DNA from: Rhyzopertha dominica
Taxonomy: Eukaryota > Arthropoda > Insecta > Coleoptera > Bostrichidae
Reading direction: 5' to 3'
Length of the DNA stretch: 64,000 nucleotides
Assembly (NCBI GenBank): GCA_025024175.1
Contig: QCXZ01000137.1
Coordinates: 2,728,001-2,792,000 of the forward strand
Made by a program: the position numbers and the translations under genes. The notes beneath the pieces are model-generated. The model saw only the letters and a program-made list of their open reading frames with translations, had not been told where the DNA came from and ran no database searches. Shown piece by piece: positions 19,525-31,789 of this stretch (position 1 is the stretch's first letter; each line of letters opens with the position of its first letter).

Positions 19525-21506
19525 ACTAGATACTTGAAAAGTACAACAATTTAAAGCAAATATTAGAATGAGTACTTTGATCAAGTATTTCCAAACAGAT
19601 AAACCTGAAGAAGACGTGGATATTGTCTTAAATTTGCGACGCTCCATAAAGGTTTGTAGTCTTTTTATAAAAGACTGGTATCAACGAGCCGCCACTGGTC
19701 CATTTAAACTAAAAGCCCAGCCACATTAGCTCTAATTGTTAGGTGTTGGCTCTCAACGCGCAGTGCTAATCAGTTAGAAGCGAAAAAACTGGAATTACCG
19801 TTACATATATGCTAAACATTTCGCACGGTACCGCGAGGTTCATCAGCCAATTAACGTTGCGTTTGCGGCGGCAAAAAACAGAATTGTGGGACGTAGCGTT
19901 TGACAAACGATCGAGCTTTGTAAGGAAAATTTAGCTTGCTCCAGTTTTTTCTCTCTGCGGAGATACAACAAAAGGTTCCATTCAGGACATGCACGGAACG
20001 GGGAGAATAATGGATGGAAGCAAAGTTGTTCTGCGTCGGGAAAAAATATCTGGAATGCAGTACAGTTGCGACCTTAAAATGCCAGACTTTGTATGATATT
20101 TCACATATTATTCGGGAGGAATTTCATTTGACGTTGGCAACTTCAATTTGTTATGTCTGGTACAAGCGGATAACTAGATCTCAGACAGATATCTTTTGCT
20201 GCTATTTTTTTATTATTTGTTGTTTGTTTTCAATATGCTTTACTGTTTCAAATTTCGTTTTGATGAATAAATTCAAAGCTCTTCCTTATTTCAAAGGCTA
20301 AACGTAAATCCGTGGTGGCTAGTGAGCAACATGATTATTTTGTCAGTACGCGGACACCTTGATTGATAGCTTTAGTGTATCGCATGGCATTTCAACGCCA
20401 GCTGGCCTCTAGCTTTGGCGACCCAAATTCCTGGCCGATTAGGTTTTGGCACACTTCCACAAAGTGCATTTTCACTGTAATCAACAGTTGTTACGTTTGG
20501 GCTTGACAATGAACTGCTCAAATGTGGTGGAGGAAAATTACATTTGATGGAACAGGTATAAATTGAAGAAAGGGTACCTTAAAGTTGGAAGGAGGCAATT
20601 CGATGCCATTATACAAGAAATGAGACAATGTAGACTGCTAAAACTACTGAGCAAAGTCGGTTCTCAACGTTGCAGAGAAAGCTACTTAGAAACAAATTAA
20701 CAATCTATTACTAATTCGCTGGGAATGTCAGGAATATGGATAAACGAGTGATTAAAAATGTAACTCATAATTTTTAAAGTCAGTGTGGTTATTTATTCAC
20801 TGTATTATCAGGGTGAGCAAAGCATAGTCCTAACACTATCTCACAGCCTTTACATTTTTGTGGTGCAGTTTACGAAAAAACTATCACATCCCTTAGATTT
20901 GGGATTTTACATAAGTAATAATTTAAAATTATTTCTAGATGTTTTATCTATCTATATCAGTTACAAATACTGACGCCATCTGTATAAAATTAATAAGGCA
21001 CGTACTATACTTATCAGTCAGATGTCTATGTGATTTTTTTTTGCAAAAGGATTTATATACGATCCTTCTGGTATGAGTAATGAAAAATTTGATAAGCAAT
21101 AAGTTGCTTGGCACGGTTGATTGACCTAAATCCAGACAATAATACTTGGAAGATTGTACATGAACGTCATTTTAAGAATAGTGATGGACTTAATTATGAA
21201 CTGGGTCATAAACTACAAAATTTAGATAACGAAGAAGGCTATGAAGAAATAAATCCAGTTGAAATGGTACAACATGATTGGATGGAAGTATAGCTGCTGG
21301 AAAAAAAAATATTCATCAAGTGGATTTAGGTAGAAGAGAAATCTATATCCGATATAAGTGGCATTTTATTGAATTCATTAGTAAAATTTATTCAGAATGA
21401 AAAGATTACACACAATTAACGAAAACTTACCATTAGTAATCAAAATTATTTGCCAAAGCAAGAAGTGATTAATGCATTTGAAAAACAACTAAGTTACCTA
21501 CGAGAT
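19525..21506. other. Flank of the errantivirus insertion, no recognised gene
   Basis: Two short frames (21108-21293 and 21450 to the LTR) read acidic and lysine-rich peptides without a known domain. The errantivirus inserted into the second one (after CTACGAGAT), and sequence resumes at 37461 with AGATTACTATTAAAAG. They may be remnants of an older element. Confidence 0.4.
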
Positions 21507-21743
21507 AGTTACATACGCAACCTTGACTACTCAGGACTTTATAAGACGACGAGTTTGCAGTTTGTTATCTTTAGCAGCTCTGTTGTCCTAGGTTATAAAT
21601 ATAGGTTAACAATGAATAGCATTAAGAATCTAACGCGAAGCTTGGTCGAGAGCATATCGGACAACTCGTGTATTTTCTTCACATTTCTGTACGTAAAATA
21701 AAGTTTTTTTAAAAACAAACATTCGACGTGCAAGAAAATAACT
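21507..21743 (+). repeat. 5-prime LTR, left-contig copy
   Basis: Identical, as far as I can read, to 29862-30098. Confidence 0.9.
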
Positions 21744-22156
21744 GGCGCAGTCAGTAGGATATTGTTGGAGGCTACGAGAACAAAAATCGTCTCAAGTCGT
21801 CGGTCTTAACCGTTTGCCAACAACGATCCAACCCCCGGTTCCAAGGACAAAAATCGCCGAAGAACCAACAACACCCCAGGCTCCAAGGACAAAAATCGCC
21901 GAGGACCAACCAACAACACCCCAGGCTCCAAGGACAAAAATCGCCGAGGACCAACCAACAACACCCCAGGCTCCAAGGACAAAAATCGCCGAGGACCGAG
22001 CAACCTAACAGATGACACCGATCATCGCAGTACTAATCATATCGCAGTAAGTGCATATTCCATTCTTACTCTTAATCCCGTGAAAATAGATAGGAAATAC
22101 TGGATATCATATCAGAACTATTAGAAAACTTAACGATTGAAATTCCGGAAATTGCA

Positions 22157-23434
22157 ATGGCAAATCCCAATTATCAAATGATACGCTACCAAGCCGACAA
22201 TATTCCATTATTTGACGGCAACGCAAAACAGATAAACAGATTCCTAAAAGCTTGTGAAAATCTTTTAACGAATCATCAAGATGCAAACAACCCGCGAGCA
22301 GCTATAAACATTTGTTTGTTTGACACAATTCTAAGCAAATTGGTTGGAAGAGCAGCTGATTTGATAGCATCTCGTGTTGAATTAGACACATGGGCGAAAA
22401 TAAAAACTGCATTGCTTAATACTTTCTCTGATCAAAGATCAATAGATTGCCTCGTACAAGATCTCATTTCTATGAGACCTGATAGAAACGAATCTCCACA
22501 AAGTTTTGGCCTAAGATTACAAGACACACGTAGCTTGCTTGTTTCGAAATTAAACTCAGGTACTGATGCAAATGAAGTGAAATTACTAAAAATACAGCAG
22601 TATGAAGACATTACACTGAAAACTTTTATTAATGGTCTAAATTACCATATGCAATTAGTTGTACGTCTAAAGAACCCCCAAACTCTAGAACAAGCCATTT
22701 CTTTTGCTCTCGAAGAAGAAAACTTCATTCTGTATAAAACCAGAGCCCCTTCGAATAATAAAACAGTAATTAACACACTAAAGACAAATCAACGTCCACA
22801 TCAAAGCCAAACTACCGTTAGACATCAGCCCCCCAGAAATTTCATGCCACAAACACCCTACTTCAGACAAACCCCAATGTTCAGTCAACCCACCTTCTCG
22901 CCACAACCAACTTATTTTAGGCAACCCAATACATTCAGCCAGTCTTTCCCACAACCGTTTGGACAAAATCAATTTGTAAGACCACAAAATAATGCTTTTC
23001 AACAAAAGCCAGCATTCACTCAAATACCGCAGTTTCCACAAAGCCAAACTTTTAAACAAAACATCCCATTTGGCAATAAAACCTCATCTAAAATGTCTAA
23101 ATTACCCAAGCCCGAGCCGATGGACACATCATCGAGCAATTCAAGATTTGCAGGTTTTGGTAAGAAAACCCAGCAAAGACAAAATCGTCCAGGCTTCATT
23201 CCCGAAGAACTTTTCAATCAAACGGTAAACACAGAATTTGACGAGCCGTACGAAAATGATAATGTTTACGAGGAGTGTTCAAATTATTCCGACACAAACA
23301 ATGAACAATACGAACCCGAAAATACAAATGAATATGAATTCTCTGAACTATATTCCGAACAGAATAATTATTATGATCTCGATAACGAGGAACAAAATTT
23401 TCAACACACCGCGTATTCACAGAACAAACGATAA
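22157..23434 (+). CDS. Errantivirus Gag, left-contig copy
   Basis: The same 425-residue frame as at 30512-31789, with no difference seen. See that entry for the description. It should not be counted as a second gene. Confidence 0.85.
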   Translation: MANPNYQMIRYQADNIPLFDGNAKQINRFLKACENLLTNHQDANNPRAAINICLFDTILSKLVGRAADLIASRVELDTWAKIKTALLNTFSDQRSIDCLVQDLISMRPDRNESPQSFGLRLQDTRSLLVSKLNSGTDANEVKLLKIQQYEDITLKTFINGLNYHMQLVVRLKNPQTLEQAISFALEEENFILYKTRAPSNNKTVINTLKTNQRPHQSQTTVRHQPPRNFMPQTPYFRQTPMFSQPTFSPQPTYFRQPNTFSQSFPQPFGQNQFVRPQNNAFQQKPAFTQIPQFPQSQTFKQNIPFGNKTSSKMSKLPKPEPMDTSSSNSRFAGFGKKTQQRQNRPGFIPEELFNQTVNTEFDEPYENDNVYEECSNYSDTNNEQYEPENTNEYEFSELYSEQNNYYDLDNEEQNFQHTAYSQNKR

Positions 23435-25997
23435 TATATCTTAATAACCATACAAACGTAGATTTACCAATTATTTTCATTCCCGAATTAAATGCAAAAT
23501 TTCTTGTCGATACAGGCAGCGGAAAAAGTTTCGTAAAACCCGAATTAGCTTACAGCGTTTATCCAAATTTTATATATCCAGAAATGTTTACAGTTAGCAC
23601 AGCTCATGCAACTTCAGTACACAGTGAAGCTATGGAAATACCACTTTTTCCTTGCTTTCAAACTGATGGAATACATAAATTTTACTTATTCGACTTTTCA
23701 CCAAAATTCGATGGTCTAATTGGAATTGATTTTCTAATACAAATTGGCGCGAGCATAAACCTCAAAACTGCAACTTTAGAAACCCCTAATGCAGAACTTC
23801 CTTTATATTTTCAACATGATTATCTCAGTATAACGCACCACAAAAACCAAAATCGTCCCAGTTCAAATTATTATTCCGCCGAGAACAACTCAAATTGTAA
23901 AAGTTCCAGTCACAGAGCAAAATGGTGTAGGGTATTCTACATTACACAGATTTTGAAAGTAGCCGAAATACCCGAAGCATTAGTCAATGTAACGAACTTT
24001 CAAGCATTAACGATGATCACTAATTCCCGTGAAAACCCAGTTAAAATTAAAATTTTAGAACCACTCAAAATTGAAATGATAAACGAATCAGAAATGAACT
24101 TTGTAGACAAAATGCAAATCAATTCGGATATCGATGAACAGCATTTAGACAAACTTCATAAACAAAATTTTAAAAAACCTCCGTTTAGAACATTGTAACC
24201 CCGAAGAATACAAAGCAATTAGAGACTTATGTTACGAATACAGAGACATATTTTATTGTGAAGGAACTCCGCTCACTTTCACTAATCAAATTAAACATAA
24301 AATCAATTTAACTGATGAAACTCCCATTTTCACTAAAACGTATAGATACCCCGAAATACACAGGAAAGAGTTCACACTCAAATTATAAAATGTTACAAGA
24401 CGGTATAATTCAAAATTCAACTTCACCATGGAGTAGCCCCATCTGGGTAGTCCCAAAAAAATTAGACGCCTCAGGCAAGCGTAAATGGAGATTGTTGTAG
24501 ATTACAGGAAACTGAATCAAAAAACTATTGACGATAAATTTTCCTCTTCCGAATATAACTGATATTCTGGATAAGCTAGGAAAAGCTCAATACTTCACAA
24601 CTTTAGATTTGGCTAATGGTTTCCACCAAATCGAAATGCATAAAGACGACATTCCAAAAACCGCGTTTTCAACCGATACAGGATTATACGAATTCAGGCG
24701 CATGCCCTTTGGTTTAAAGAATGCACCTTCTACTTTCCAAAGAGTAATGAATAACGTCCTACGAGGTTTCCAAAACGAAATCTGTTTAGTGTACTTAGAT
24801 GACATTATTATATTCTCAACTTCTCTCCAGGAACATGTACAACGCCTTAAATTAGTATTCGAAAGACTCAGACAGTCAAAATTCAAAATACAACTCGACA
24901 AATCAGAATTTCTCCACAAGGAAATCGCCTACCTAGGTCACAAAGTCACTGAAAAGGTATAACTCCAAACCCCGATAATAATAGAAGCTGTAAAGAACTT
25001 TTCCCAGTCCCAAAACTCCAAAGGATTAAAGCTTTCTTAGGTTTAGCAGGATACTATCGTAGATTCATAAAAGACTTCGCAAAAATTTCAAAACCATTAA
25101 CTTCTTGTCTAAAGAAAAATGCAAAAATTGAACATACACCTTCGTTTCTTCAAGCATTCAATCATCTCAAAGAACTCTTAATAAATGCCCCAATTTTAAA
25201 ATACCCCGATTTCTCAAAACCATTCGTTCTTACTACTGACGCTTCAATTTCGCTTTAGGCGCTATATTATCTCAAGGTACACCACCCAAAGATCAGCCGA
25301 TAGCTTTTGCATCCAGGACTCTAAATGAAACCGAACAAAGATATTCGACAATTGAAAAAGACTGCTAGCAATAGTATGGTCATGCAAATATTTCCGACCT
25401 TACTTATACGGCCGAAAATTCCAAATTTTCACAGATCACAGACCCCTTGTTTGGCTATTTAATCTAAAAGAGCCAAATTCAAAATTAATGAGATGGCGAC
25501 TGAAACTCGAGGAATACGATTACGAAATTATATATGGAAAACACAATTTGAACGCCGATGCCCTTTCTAGAATCCGGTTAAATGCAGTAGAAACACAATC
25601 CATACTCAATAATCCAGGCGACATAAATTTTGACATTGAAGAATTTTTTAGATCAAAATTACGACCCAAACACGTTAGACCCAAATGAAGTTTCAGAAAC
25701 ACTCAAAATGATTGAACCCGCAGTGAAAGAACCAAAATTCAGATTCTACAAAACATTCAAATTCGACCTCCAATTTCAAATACTTCTAATACCGACATAG
25801 TGCAAACGTCCCGGAAACTCTCGCAGACATACCTTTTTAGACGAAATCATTAATAACAAAATTCAACAGTTAATAGTGACAAAATCGCCATATGCAGTTA
25901 TCAAAAAATTAACCGCGAAAATTTCGACGGAAATAAAATAATTAAAGCAACCATTCAGCTAATATTACTGCAGTTACTAAATCATGAAAGAATATTT
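23435..25997 (+). pseudogene. Errantivirus Pol, left-contig copy with many indels
   Basis: The protease (DTGSG), RT (YLDD near 24795) and RNase H region are recognisable, but the frame breaks after about 23820, then near 24180, 24390, 24500, 24957, 25250, 25365 and later. Almost all breaks are single-base gains or losses where the right-contig copy stays in frame. This looks like low-accuracy sequence at a contig end, not biological decay. Confidence 0.8.
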
Positions 25998-26097
25998 NNN
26001 NNNNNNNNNNNNNNNNNNNNNNNNNNNNNNNNNNNNNNNNNNNNNNNNNNNNNNNNNNNNNNNNNNNNNNNNNNNNNNNNNNNNNNNNNNNNNNNNN
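25998..26097. other. Assembly gap of 100 Ns
   Basis: Exactly 100 Ns, a conventional placeholder for a gap of unknown size. The contigs on each side overlap, so the true gap size is negative (about -8.25 kb). Confidence 0.95.
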
Positions 26098-26829
26098 CAA
26101 ACTTAATAGAAATCCAGTTAAGTGACACGATAGCCAGATCTGTGCACTGCCTAAAATCAACTTACTCTTATGGAATGGGTAATTTTTTATGTAGAAAAAA
26201 ATCACGTTGTGCGATGGTTTCACCTCCTATAGTGGCCAATTTGTTCACGGAAAGATAGCCATCAACAGTTTTTCAGTTATAAGCCAAAATGTTGGTATAG
26301 ATATGTAGATGATACTTTTGTTATTTGGCCCCAAAGGACGGTATAGAACAGTTAGGTAGTTTCGAAATCATTTGGACAGTCAAATTCCTTACTCATGGAA
26401 TTCGAGAGCAATGGTAGTTTAATACTCTTCTTGGATATCAAAATGTACAGAGTAAACACTGGACAGTTATGACACAAGGTTTTCAGAAAACCAACACACA
26501 CAGACAGTTATTTACATGCCACATCTCACCACCCTCCCTCTCAAAAGAATAGTCTTATAAGGACTTTAATTTGTTAGAGCACAAGGGATATCAGATGAAA
26601 GTTCTTTACAAAAAGAAATATATCATCTTAAAATCAAGGGCTAGTAAGAAATGGTTATAGTAATAAGTAGGCAATTCTCAAGCACTGTAGTTAGGATTTT
26701 AAAGAAAAATAAGACTCATAAGTATAAATTATCGGTATCCCAAACGTTGAATGCTGTTGACGCAAAACAAACCGGTTAGAATTTTACAGATGGTTTAAAT
26801 TAGAGATATGTATTTAGCAGATCTACAAT
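26098..26829 (+). pseudogene. Penelope-like relic, right-contig copy
   Basis: Repeats 17757-18470 with extra small indels (for example in the poly-T and poly-A runs near 26185-26205), which destroy the frame that is open in the left copy. The YVDD block is still visible near 26300. Confidence 0.8.
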
Positions 26830-27496
26830 TTAAAGTATTTGATAAGATCTGAACCTGTGTACTAATAGTGGTACTTTTGAACATAATGAAGTAAATTGAA
26901 GCCTTAATAATAAACTTTTCTATGTCAAAAATTAAATCGTTTCTATCTTTTTAATACCAAAACTACAGGCAAATGAAAAGTATAGAGCACCACACTGAAC
27001 TGTCAAGTAACAAAGTTTTCTTCACTTGGTTTCAAAGCTTACAGTGATTTAAAAAAGGAGAAAGCGTTACAATTCGTTTGTTAAAAAAAGTTAGTCAAAT
27101 GCGTATATCATTTTAAGGAGAAAAAAATCATTTATATAAAGCCATAGGTCATACTAAAAATTCTTTATTGTCTACTATTCTCATCGGCCTTTTGTAACGC
27201 TTGTCTTTTGCACTTTTGCTAGTGGAATTGTGCCACCATAGTAACGACACGTGTAATTATGGGTATCACAATCATTTTTGGTTTCACTTATCGCGTACAC
27301 GTCCGTTCCTGTTTTGTTGTTTTACTGGTCGTAGTCCAAGATATTTAACTTGATTTTCCAGTACCAGTTCTAACAAATATAGATGGCATTTTTATAACGT
27401 TCGGACATTGATGAAATCAATCCATAACAATATTGCCCTTAAAATGACAGAATTTTTTCGTTGCTTTATGTACATACAGCTCAACTGGTTTATTAT

Positions 27497-27871
27497 GGGG
27501 CTGGGCGATACCTTTAGGCAGCTATCGATATTATTCGATACCGGCAGAGGTAACGATACTTTCATATGGATAGAGTCCAGACCAGATCAATGCTTCGATA
27601 TTCTCAATATATTTTCAGTACTTCATATAATTTTGAATACTATCGATACTCCGATACTTTTCAATACTTTCGAACTTTTAAAACCTTTCGACACTTCGAT
27701 GCTTTCGATACTTTTGAATACTTTCGGACTTCGATACTTTTGAATACTTTCGATACTTAAGATAATTTTAAATATTTTCGATATTTCAATACTTTTGAAT
27801 GTGATATCGATACTCGATACCGCCAAAGGTATCGGAAACTTTGAGTAAGTATCGATTCTTTGCACAGCCCT
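27497..27871. mobile_element. hAT-like TATCGATA element, right-contig copy
   Basis: Same sequence as 19150-19524 with a few single-base differences. Confidence 0.45.
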
Positions 27872-29861
27872 ACTAGATACTGAAAAGTACAACAATTTAA
27901 AGCAATATTAGAATGAGTACTTTGATCAAGTATTTCCAAACAGATAAACCTGAAGAAGACGTGGATATTGTCTTAAATTCTGCGACGCTCCATAAAAGGT
28001 TTGTAGTCTTTTATAAAAGACTGGTAATCAACGAGCCGCCACTGGTCCATTTAAACTAAAAGCCCAGCCACATTAGCTCTAATTGTTAGGTGTTGGCTCT
28101 CAACGCGCAGTGCTAATCAGTTAGAAGCGAAAAACTGGAATTACCGTTACATATATGCTAAACATTTCGCACGGTACCGGCGAGGTTCATCAGCCATTAA
28201 CGTTGCGTTTGCGGCGGCAAAAAACAGAATTGTGGGACGTAGGCGTTTGAACAAACGATCGAGCTTTGTAAGGAAAATTTAGCTTGCTCCAGTTTTTTCT
28301 CTCTGCGGAGATACAACAAAAGGTTCCATTCAGGACATGCACGGAACGGGGAGAATAATGGGATGGAAGCAAAGTTGTTCTGCGTCGGGAAAAAATATCT
28401 GGAATGCAGTACAGTTTGCGACCTTAAAATGCCAGACTTTGTATGATATTTCCACATATTATTCGGGGAGGAATTTTCATTTGACGTTGGCAACTTCAAT
28501 TTGTTATGTCTGGTACAAGCGGATAACTAGATCTCAGACAGATATCTTTTGCTGCTATTTTTATATTATTTGTTTGTTGTTTTCAATAATGCTTTACTGG
28601 TTTCAAATTTCGTTTTGATGAATAAATTCAAAGCTCTTCCTTATTTCAAAGGCTAAACGTAAATCCGTGGTGGCTAGTGAGCAACATGATTATTTTGTCA
28701 GTACGCGGACACCTTGATGTGATAGCTTTAGTGTATCGCATGGCATTTCAACGCCAGCTGGCCTCTAGCTTTGGCGACCCAAATTCCTGGCCGATTAGGT
28801 TTGGCACACTTCCACAAAGTGCATTTCACTGTAATCAACAGTTGTTACGTTTGGGCTTGACAATGAACTGCTCAAATGTGGTGGAGGAAAATTACATTGA
28901 TGGAACAGGTATAAATTGAAGAAAGGGTACCTTAAAGTTGGAAGGAGGCAATTCGATGCCATTATACAAGAAATGAGACAATTAGACTGCTAAAACTACT
29001 GAGGCAAAGTCGGTTCTCAACGTTTGCAGAGAAAAGCTACTTAGAAACAAATTAACAATCTATTACTAATTCGCTGGGAATGTCAGGAATATGGATAAAC
29101 GAGTGATTAAAAATGTAACTCATAATTTTAAAGTCAGTGTGGTTATTTATTCACTGTATTATCAGGGTGAGCAAAGCATAGTCCTAACACTATCTCACAG
29201 CCTTTACATTTTTGTGGTGCAGTTTACGAAAAAACTATCACATCCCTTAGATTTGGGATTTTACATAAGTAATAATTTAAAATTATTTCTAGATGTTTTA
29301 TCTATCTATATCAGTTACAAATACTGACGGCCATCTGTATAAAATTAATAAGGCACGTACTATACTTATCAGTCAGATGTCTATGTGATTTTTTTTTGCA
29401 AAAGGATTTATATACGATCCTTCTGGTAATGAGTAATGAAAATTTGATAAGCAATAAGTTGCTTGGCACGGTTGATTGACCTAAATCCAGACAATAATAC
29501 TTGGAAGATTGTACATGAACGTCATTTTAAGAATAGTGATGGACTTAATTATGAACTGGGTCATAAACTACAAAATTTAGATAACGAAGAAGGCTATGAA
29601 GAAATAAATCCAGTTGAAATGGTACAACATGATTGGATGGAAGTATAGCTGCTGGAAAAAAAAATATTCATCAAGTGGATTTAGGTAGAAGAGAAATCTA
29701 TATCCGATATAAGTGGCATTTTATTGAATTCATTAGTAAAATTTATTCAGAATGAAAAGATTACACACAATTAACGAAAACTTACCATTAGTAATCAAAA
29801 TTATTTGCCAAAGCAAGAAGTGATTAATGCATTTGAAAAACAACTAAGTTACCTACGAGAT

Positions 29862-30098
29862 AGTTACATACGCAACCTTGACTACTCAGGACTTTATAAG
29901 ACGACGAGTTTGCAGTTTGTTATCTTTAGCAGCTCTGTTGTCCTAGGTTATAAATATAGGTTAACAATGAATAGCATTAAGAATCTAACGCGAAGCTTGG
30001 TCGAGAGCATATCGGACAACTCGTGTATTTTCTTCACATTTCTGTACGTAAAATAAAGTTTTTTTAAAAACAAACATTCGACGTGCAAGAAAATAACT
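29862..30098 (+). repeat. 5-prime LTR of the errantivirus
   Basis: A TATAAATA box lies at 29949-29956 and an AATAAA signal at 30052-30057, giving the U3-R-U5 order. Termini AGTTA/TAACT form a 5-bp inverted repeat. Confidence 0.95.
29949..29956 (+). promoter_or_regulatory. TATA box in the LTR
   Basis: TATAAATA, about 100 bases before the AATAAA signal. It is the best candidate for the element's core promoter and is present also at 37311-37318 in the 3-prime LTR. Confidence 0.6.
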
Positions 30099-30115
30099 GG
30101 CGCAGTCAGTAGGAT
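30098..30115 (+). promoter_or_regulatory. Primer binding site of the errantivirus
   Basis: TGGCGCAGTCAGTAGGAT, with its first T being the last base of the LTR. It closely resembles the tRNA-Ser primer site described for 17.6, 297 and related errantiviruses. Confidence 0.75.
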
Positions 30116-30195
30116 ATTGTTGGAGGCTACGAGAACAAAAATCGTCTCAAGTCGTCGGTCTTAACCGTTTGCCAACAACGATCCAACCCCCGGTT

Positions 30196-30352
30196 CCAAG
30201 GACAAAAATCGCCGAAGAACCAACAACACCCCAGGCTCCAAGGACAAAAATCGCCGAGGACCAACCAACAACACCCCAGGCTCCAAGGACAAAAATCGCC
30301 GAGGACCAACCAACAACACCCCAGGCTCCAAGGACAAAAATCGCCGAGGACC
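30196..30352 (+). repeat. Tandem repeats in the errantivirus leader
   Basis: About 3.5 copies of a 45-bp unit starting CCAAGGACAAAAATCGCCGA (first copy 42 bp, two of 45, last partial). The array is open in one frame (PRTKIAED-type repeat), but no start or context supports translation. In gypsy the same position, between PBS and gag, carries the Su(Hw)-binding insulator array. Repeated at 21841-21997 in the left contig. Confidence 0.9.
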
Positions 30353-30511
30353 GAGCAACCTAACAGATGACACCGATCATCGCAGTACTAATCATATCGC
30401 AGTAAGTGCATATTCCATTCTTACTCTTAATCCCGTGAAAATAGATAGGAAATACTGGATATCATATCAGAACTATTAGAAAACTTAACGATTGAAATTC
30501 CGGAAATTGCA

Positions 30512-31789
30512 ATGGCAAATCCCAATTATCAAATGATACGCTACCAAGCCGACAATATTCCATTATTTGACGGCAACGCAAAACAGATAAACAGATTCCT
30601 AAAAGCTTGTGAAAATCTTTTAACGAATCATCAAGATGCAAACAACCCGCGAGCAGCTATAAACATTTGTTTGTTTGACACAATTCTAAGCAAATTGGTT
30701 GGAAGAGCAGCTGATTTGATAGCATCTCGTGTTGAATTAGACACATGGGCGAAAATAAAAACTGCATTGCTTAATACTTTCTCTGATCAAAGATCAATAG
30801 ATTGCCTCGTACAAGATCTCATTTCTATGAGACCTGATAGAAACGAATCTCCACAAAGTTTTGGCCTAAGATTACAAGACACACGTAGCTTGCTTGTTTC
30901 GAAATTAAACTCAGGTACTGATGCAAATGAAGTGAAATTACTAAAAATACAGCAGTATGAAGACATTACACTGAAAACTTTTATTAATGGTCTAAATTAC
31001 CATATGCAATTAGTTGTACGTCTAAAGAACCCCCAAACTCTAGAACAAGCCATTTCTTTTGCTCTCGAAGAAGAAAACTTCATTCTGTATAAAACCAGAG
31101 CCCCTTCGAATAATAAAACAGTAATTAACACACTAAAGACAAATCAACGTCCACATCAAAGCCAAACTACCGTTAGACATCAGCCCCCCAGAAATTTCAT
31201 GCCACAAACACCCTACTTCAGACAAACCCCAATGTTCAGTCAACCCACCTTCTCGCCACAACCAACTTATTTTAGGCAACCCAATACATTCAGCCAGTCT
31301 TTCCCACAACCGTTTGGACAAAATCAATTTGTAAGACCACAAAATAATGCTTTTCAACAAAAGCCAGCATTCACTCAAATACCGCAGTTTCCACAAAGCC
31401 AAACTTTTAAACAAAACATCCCATTTGGCAATAAAACCTCATCTAAAATGTCTAAATTACCCAAGCCCGAGCCGATGGACACATCATCGAGCAATTCAAG
31501 ATTTGCAGGTTTTGGTAAGAAAACCCAGCAAAGACAAAATCGTCCAGGCTTCATTCCCGAAGAACTTTTCAATCAAACGGTAAACACAGAATTTGACGAG
31601 CCGTACGAAAATGATAATGTTTACGAGGAGTGTTCAAATTATTCCGACACAAACAATGAACAATACGAACCCGAAAATACAAATGAATATGAATTCTCTG
31701 AACTATATTCCGAACAGAATAATTATTATGATCTCGATAACGAGGAACAAAATTTTCAACACACCGCGTATTCACAGAACAAACGATAA
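30512..31789 (+). CDS. gag: Errantivirus Gag
   Basis: 425 residues, starting MANPNYQMIRYQADNIPLF. The N-terminal half is a helical capsid-like domain (INRFLKACENLL...; DTWAKIKTALLNTF). The middle (residues about 205-320) is rich in Gln, Pro and Phe with repeated FxQP motifs. The C-terminus is strongly acidic and tyrosine-rich. There is no CCHC zinc knuckle, as is usual for errantivirus Gag. The stop (31787-31789) overlaps the start of the open pol frame, which is in the -1 frame, so Pol is presumably made by -1 frameshifting; I could not identify a classical slippery heptamer. Confidence 0.9.
   Translation: MANPNYQMIRYQADNIPLFDGNAKQINRFLKACENLLTNHQDANNPRAAINICLFDTILSKLVGRAADLIASRVELDTWAKIKTALLNTFSDQRSIDCLVQDLISMRPDRNESPQSFGLRLQDTRSLLVSKLNSGTDANEVKLLKIQQYEDITLKTFINGLNYHMQLVVRLKNPQTLEQAISFALEEENFILYKTRAPSNNKTVINTLKTNQRPHQSQTTVRHQPPRNFMPQTPYFRQTPMFSQPTFSPQPTYFRQPNTFSQSFPQPFGQNQFVRPQNNAFQQKPAFTQIPQFPQSQTFKQNIPFGNKTSSKMSKLPKPEPMDTSSSNSRFAGFGKKTQQRQNRPGFIPEELFNQTVNTEFDEPYENDNVYEECSNYSDTNNEQYEPENTNEYEFSELYSEQNNYYDLDNEEQNFQHTAYSQNKR

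Larger units (their letters stand above)
17757..25997. repeat. Terminal 8.24 kb of the left contig, same sequence as 26098-34367
   Basis: This block ends exactly at the N gap, and its counterpart starts exactly after the gap. The two match throughout. From about 21090 to 23820 they appear identical at a constant offset of 8355. In 17757-21090 and 23820-25997 they differ mostly by one-base indels, often in homopolymers. It is best read as an unmerged contig overlap, not two loci. Confidence 0.9.
21507..25997 (+). mobile_element. Left-contig copy of the errantivirus, truncated by the gap
   Basis: Has the same insertion site (CTACGAGAT then AGTTACATACG), the same LTR, leader repeats and gag as the element at 29862. 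It stops within pol at the N gap. An independent insertion would not share the identical target site and flanks, so this is the same element seen twice. Confidence 0.85.

Noticed and set aside
21507..25997. A second, decayed errantivirus insertion
   Set aside because: It shares target site, flanks and long identical stretches with the 29862 copy and ends at an N gap. Contig overlap explains it better.
25942..26223. Minus-strand frame spanning the gap
   Set aside because: It is open only because the Ns cannot encode a stop.
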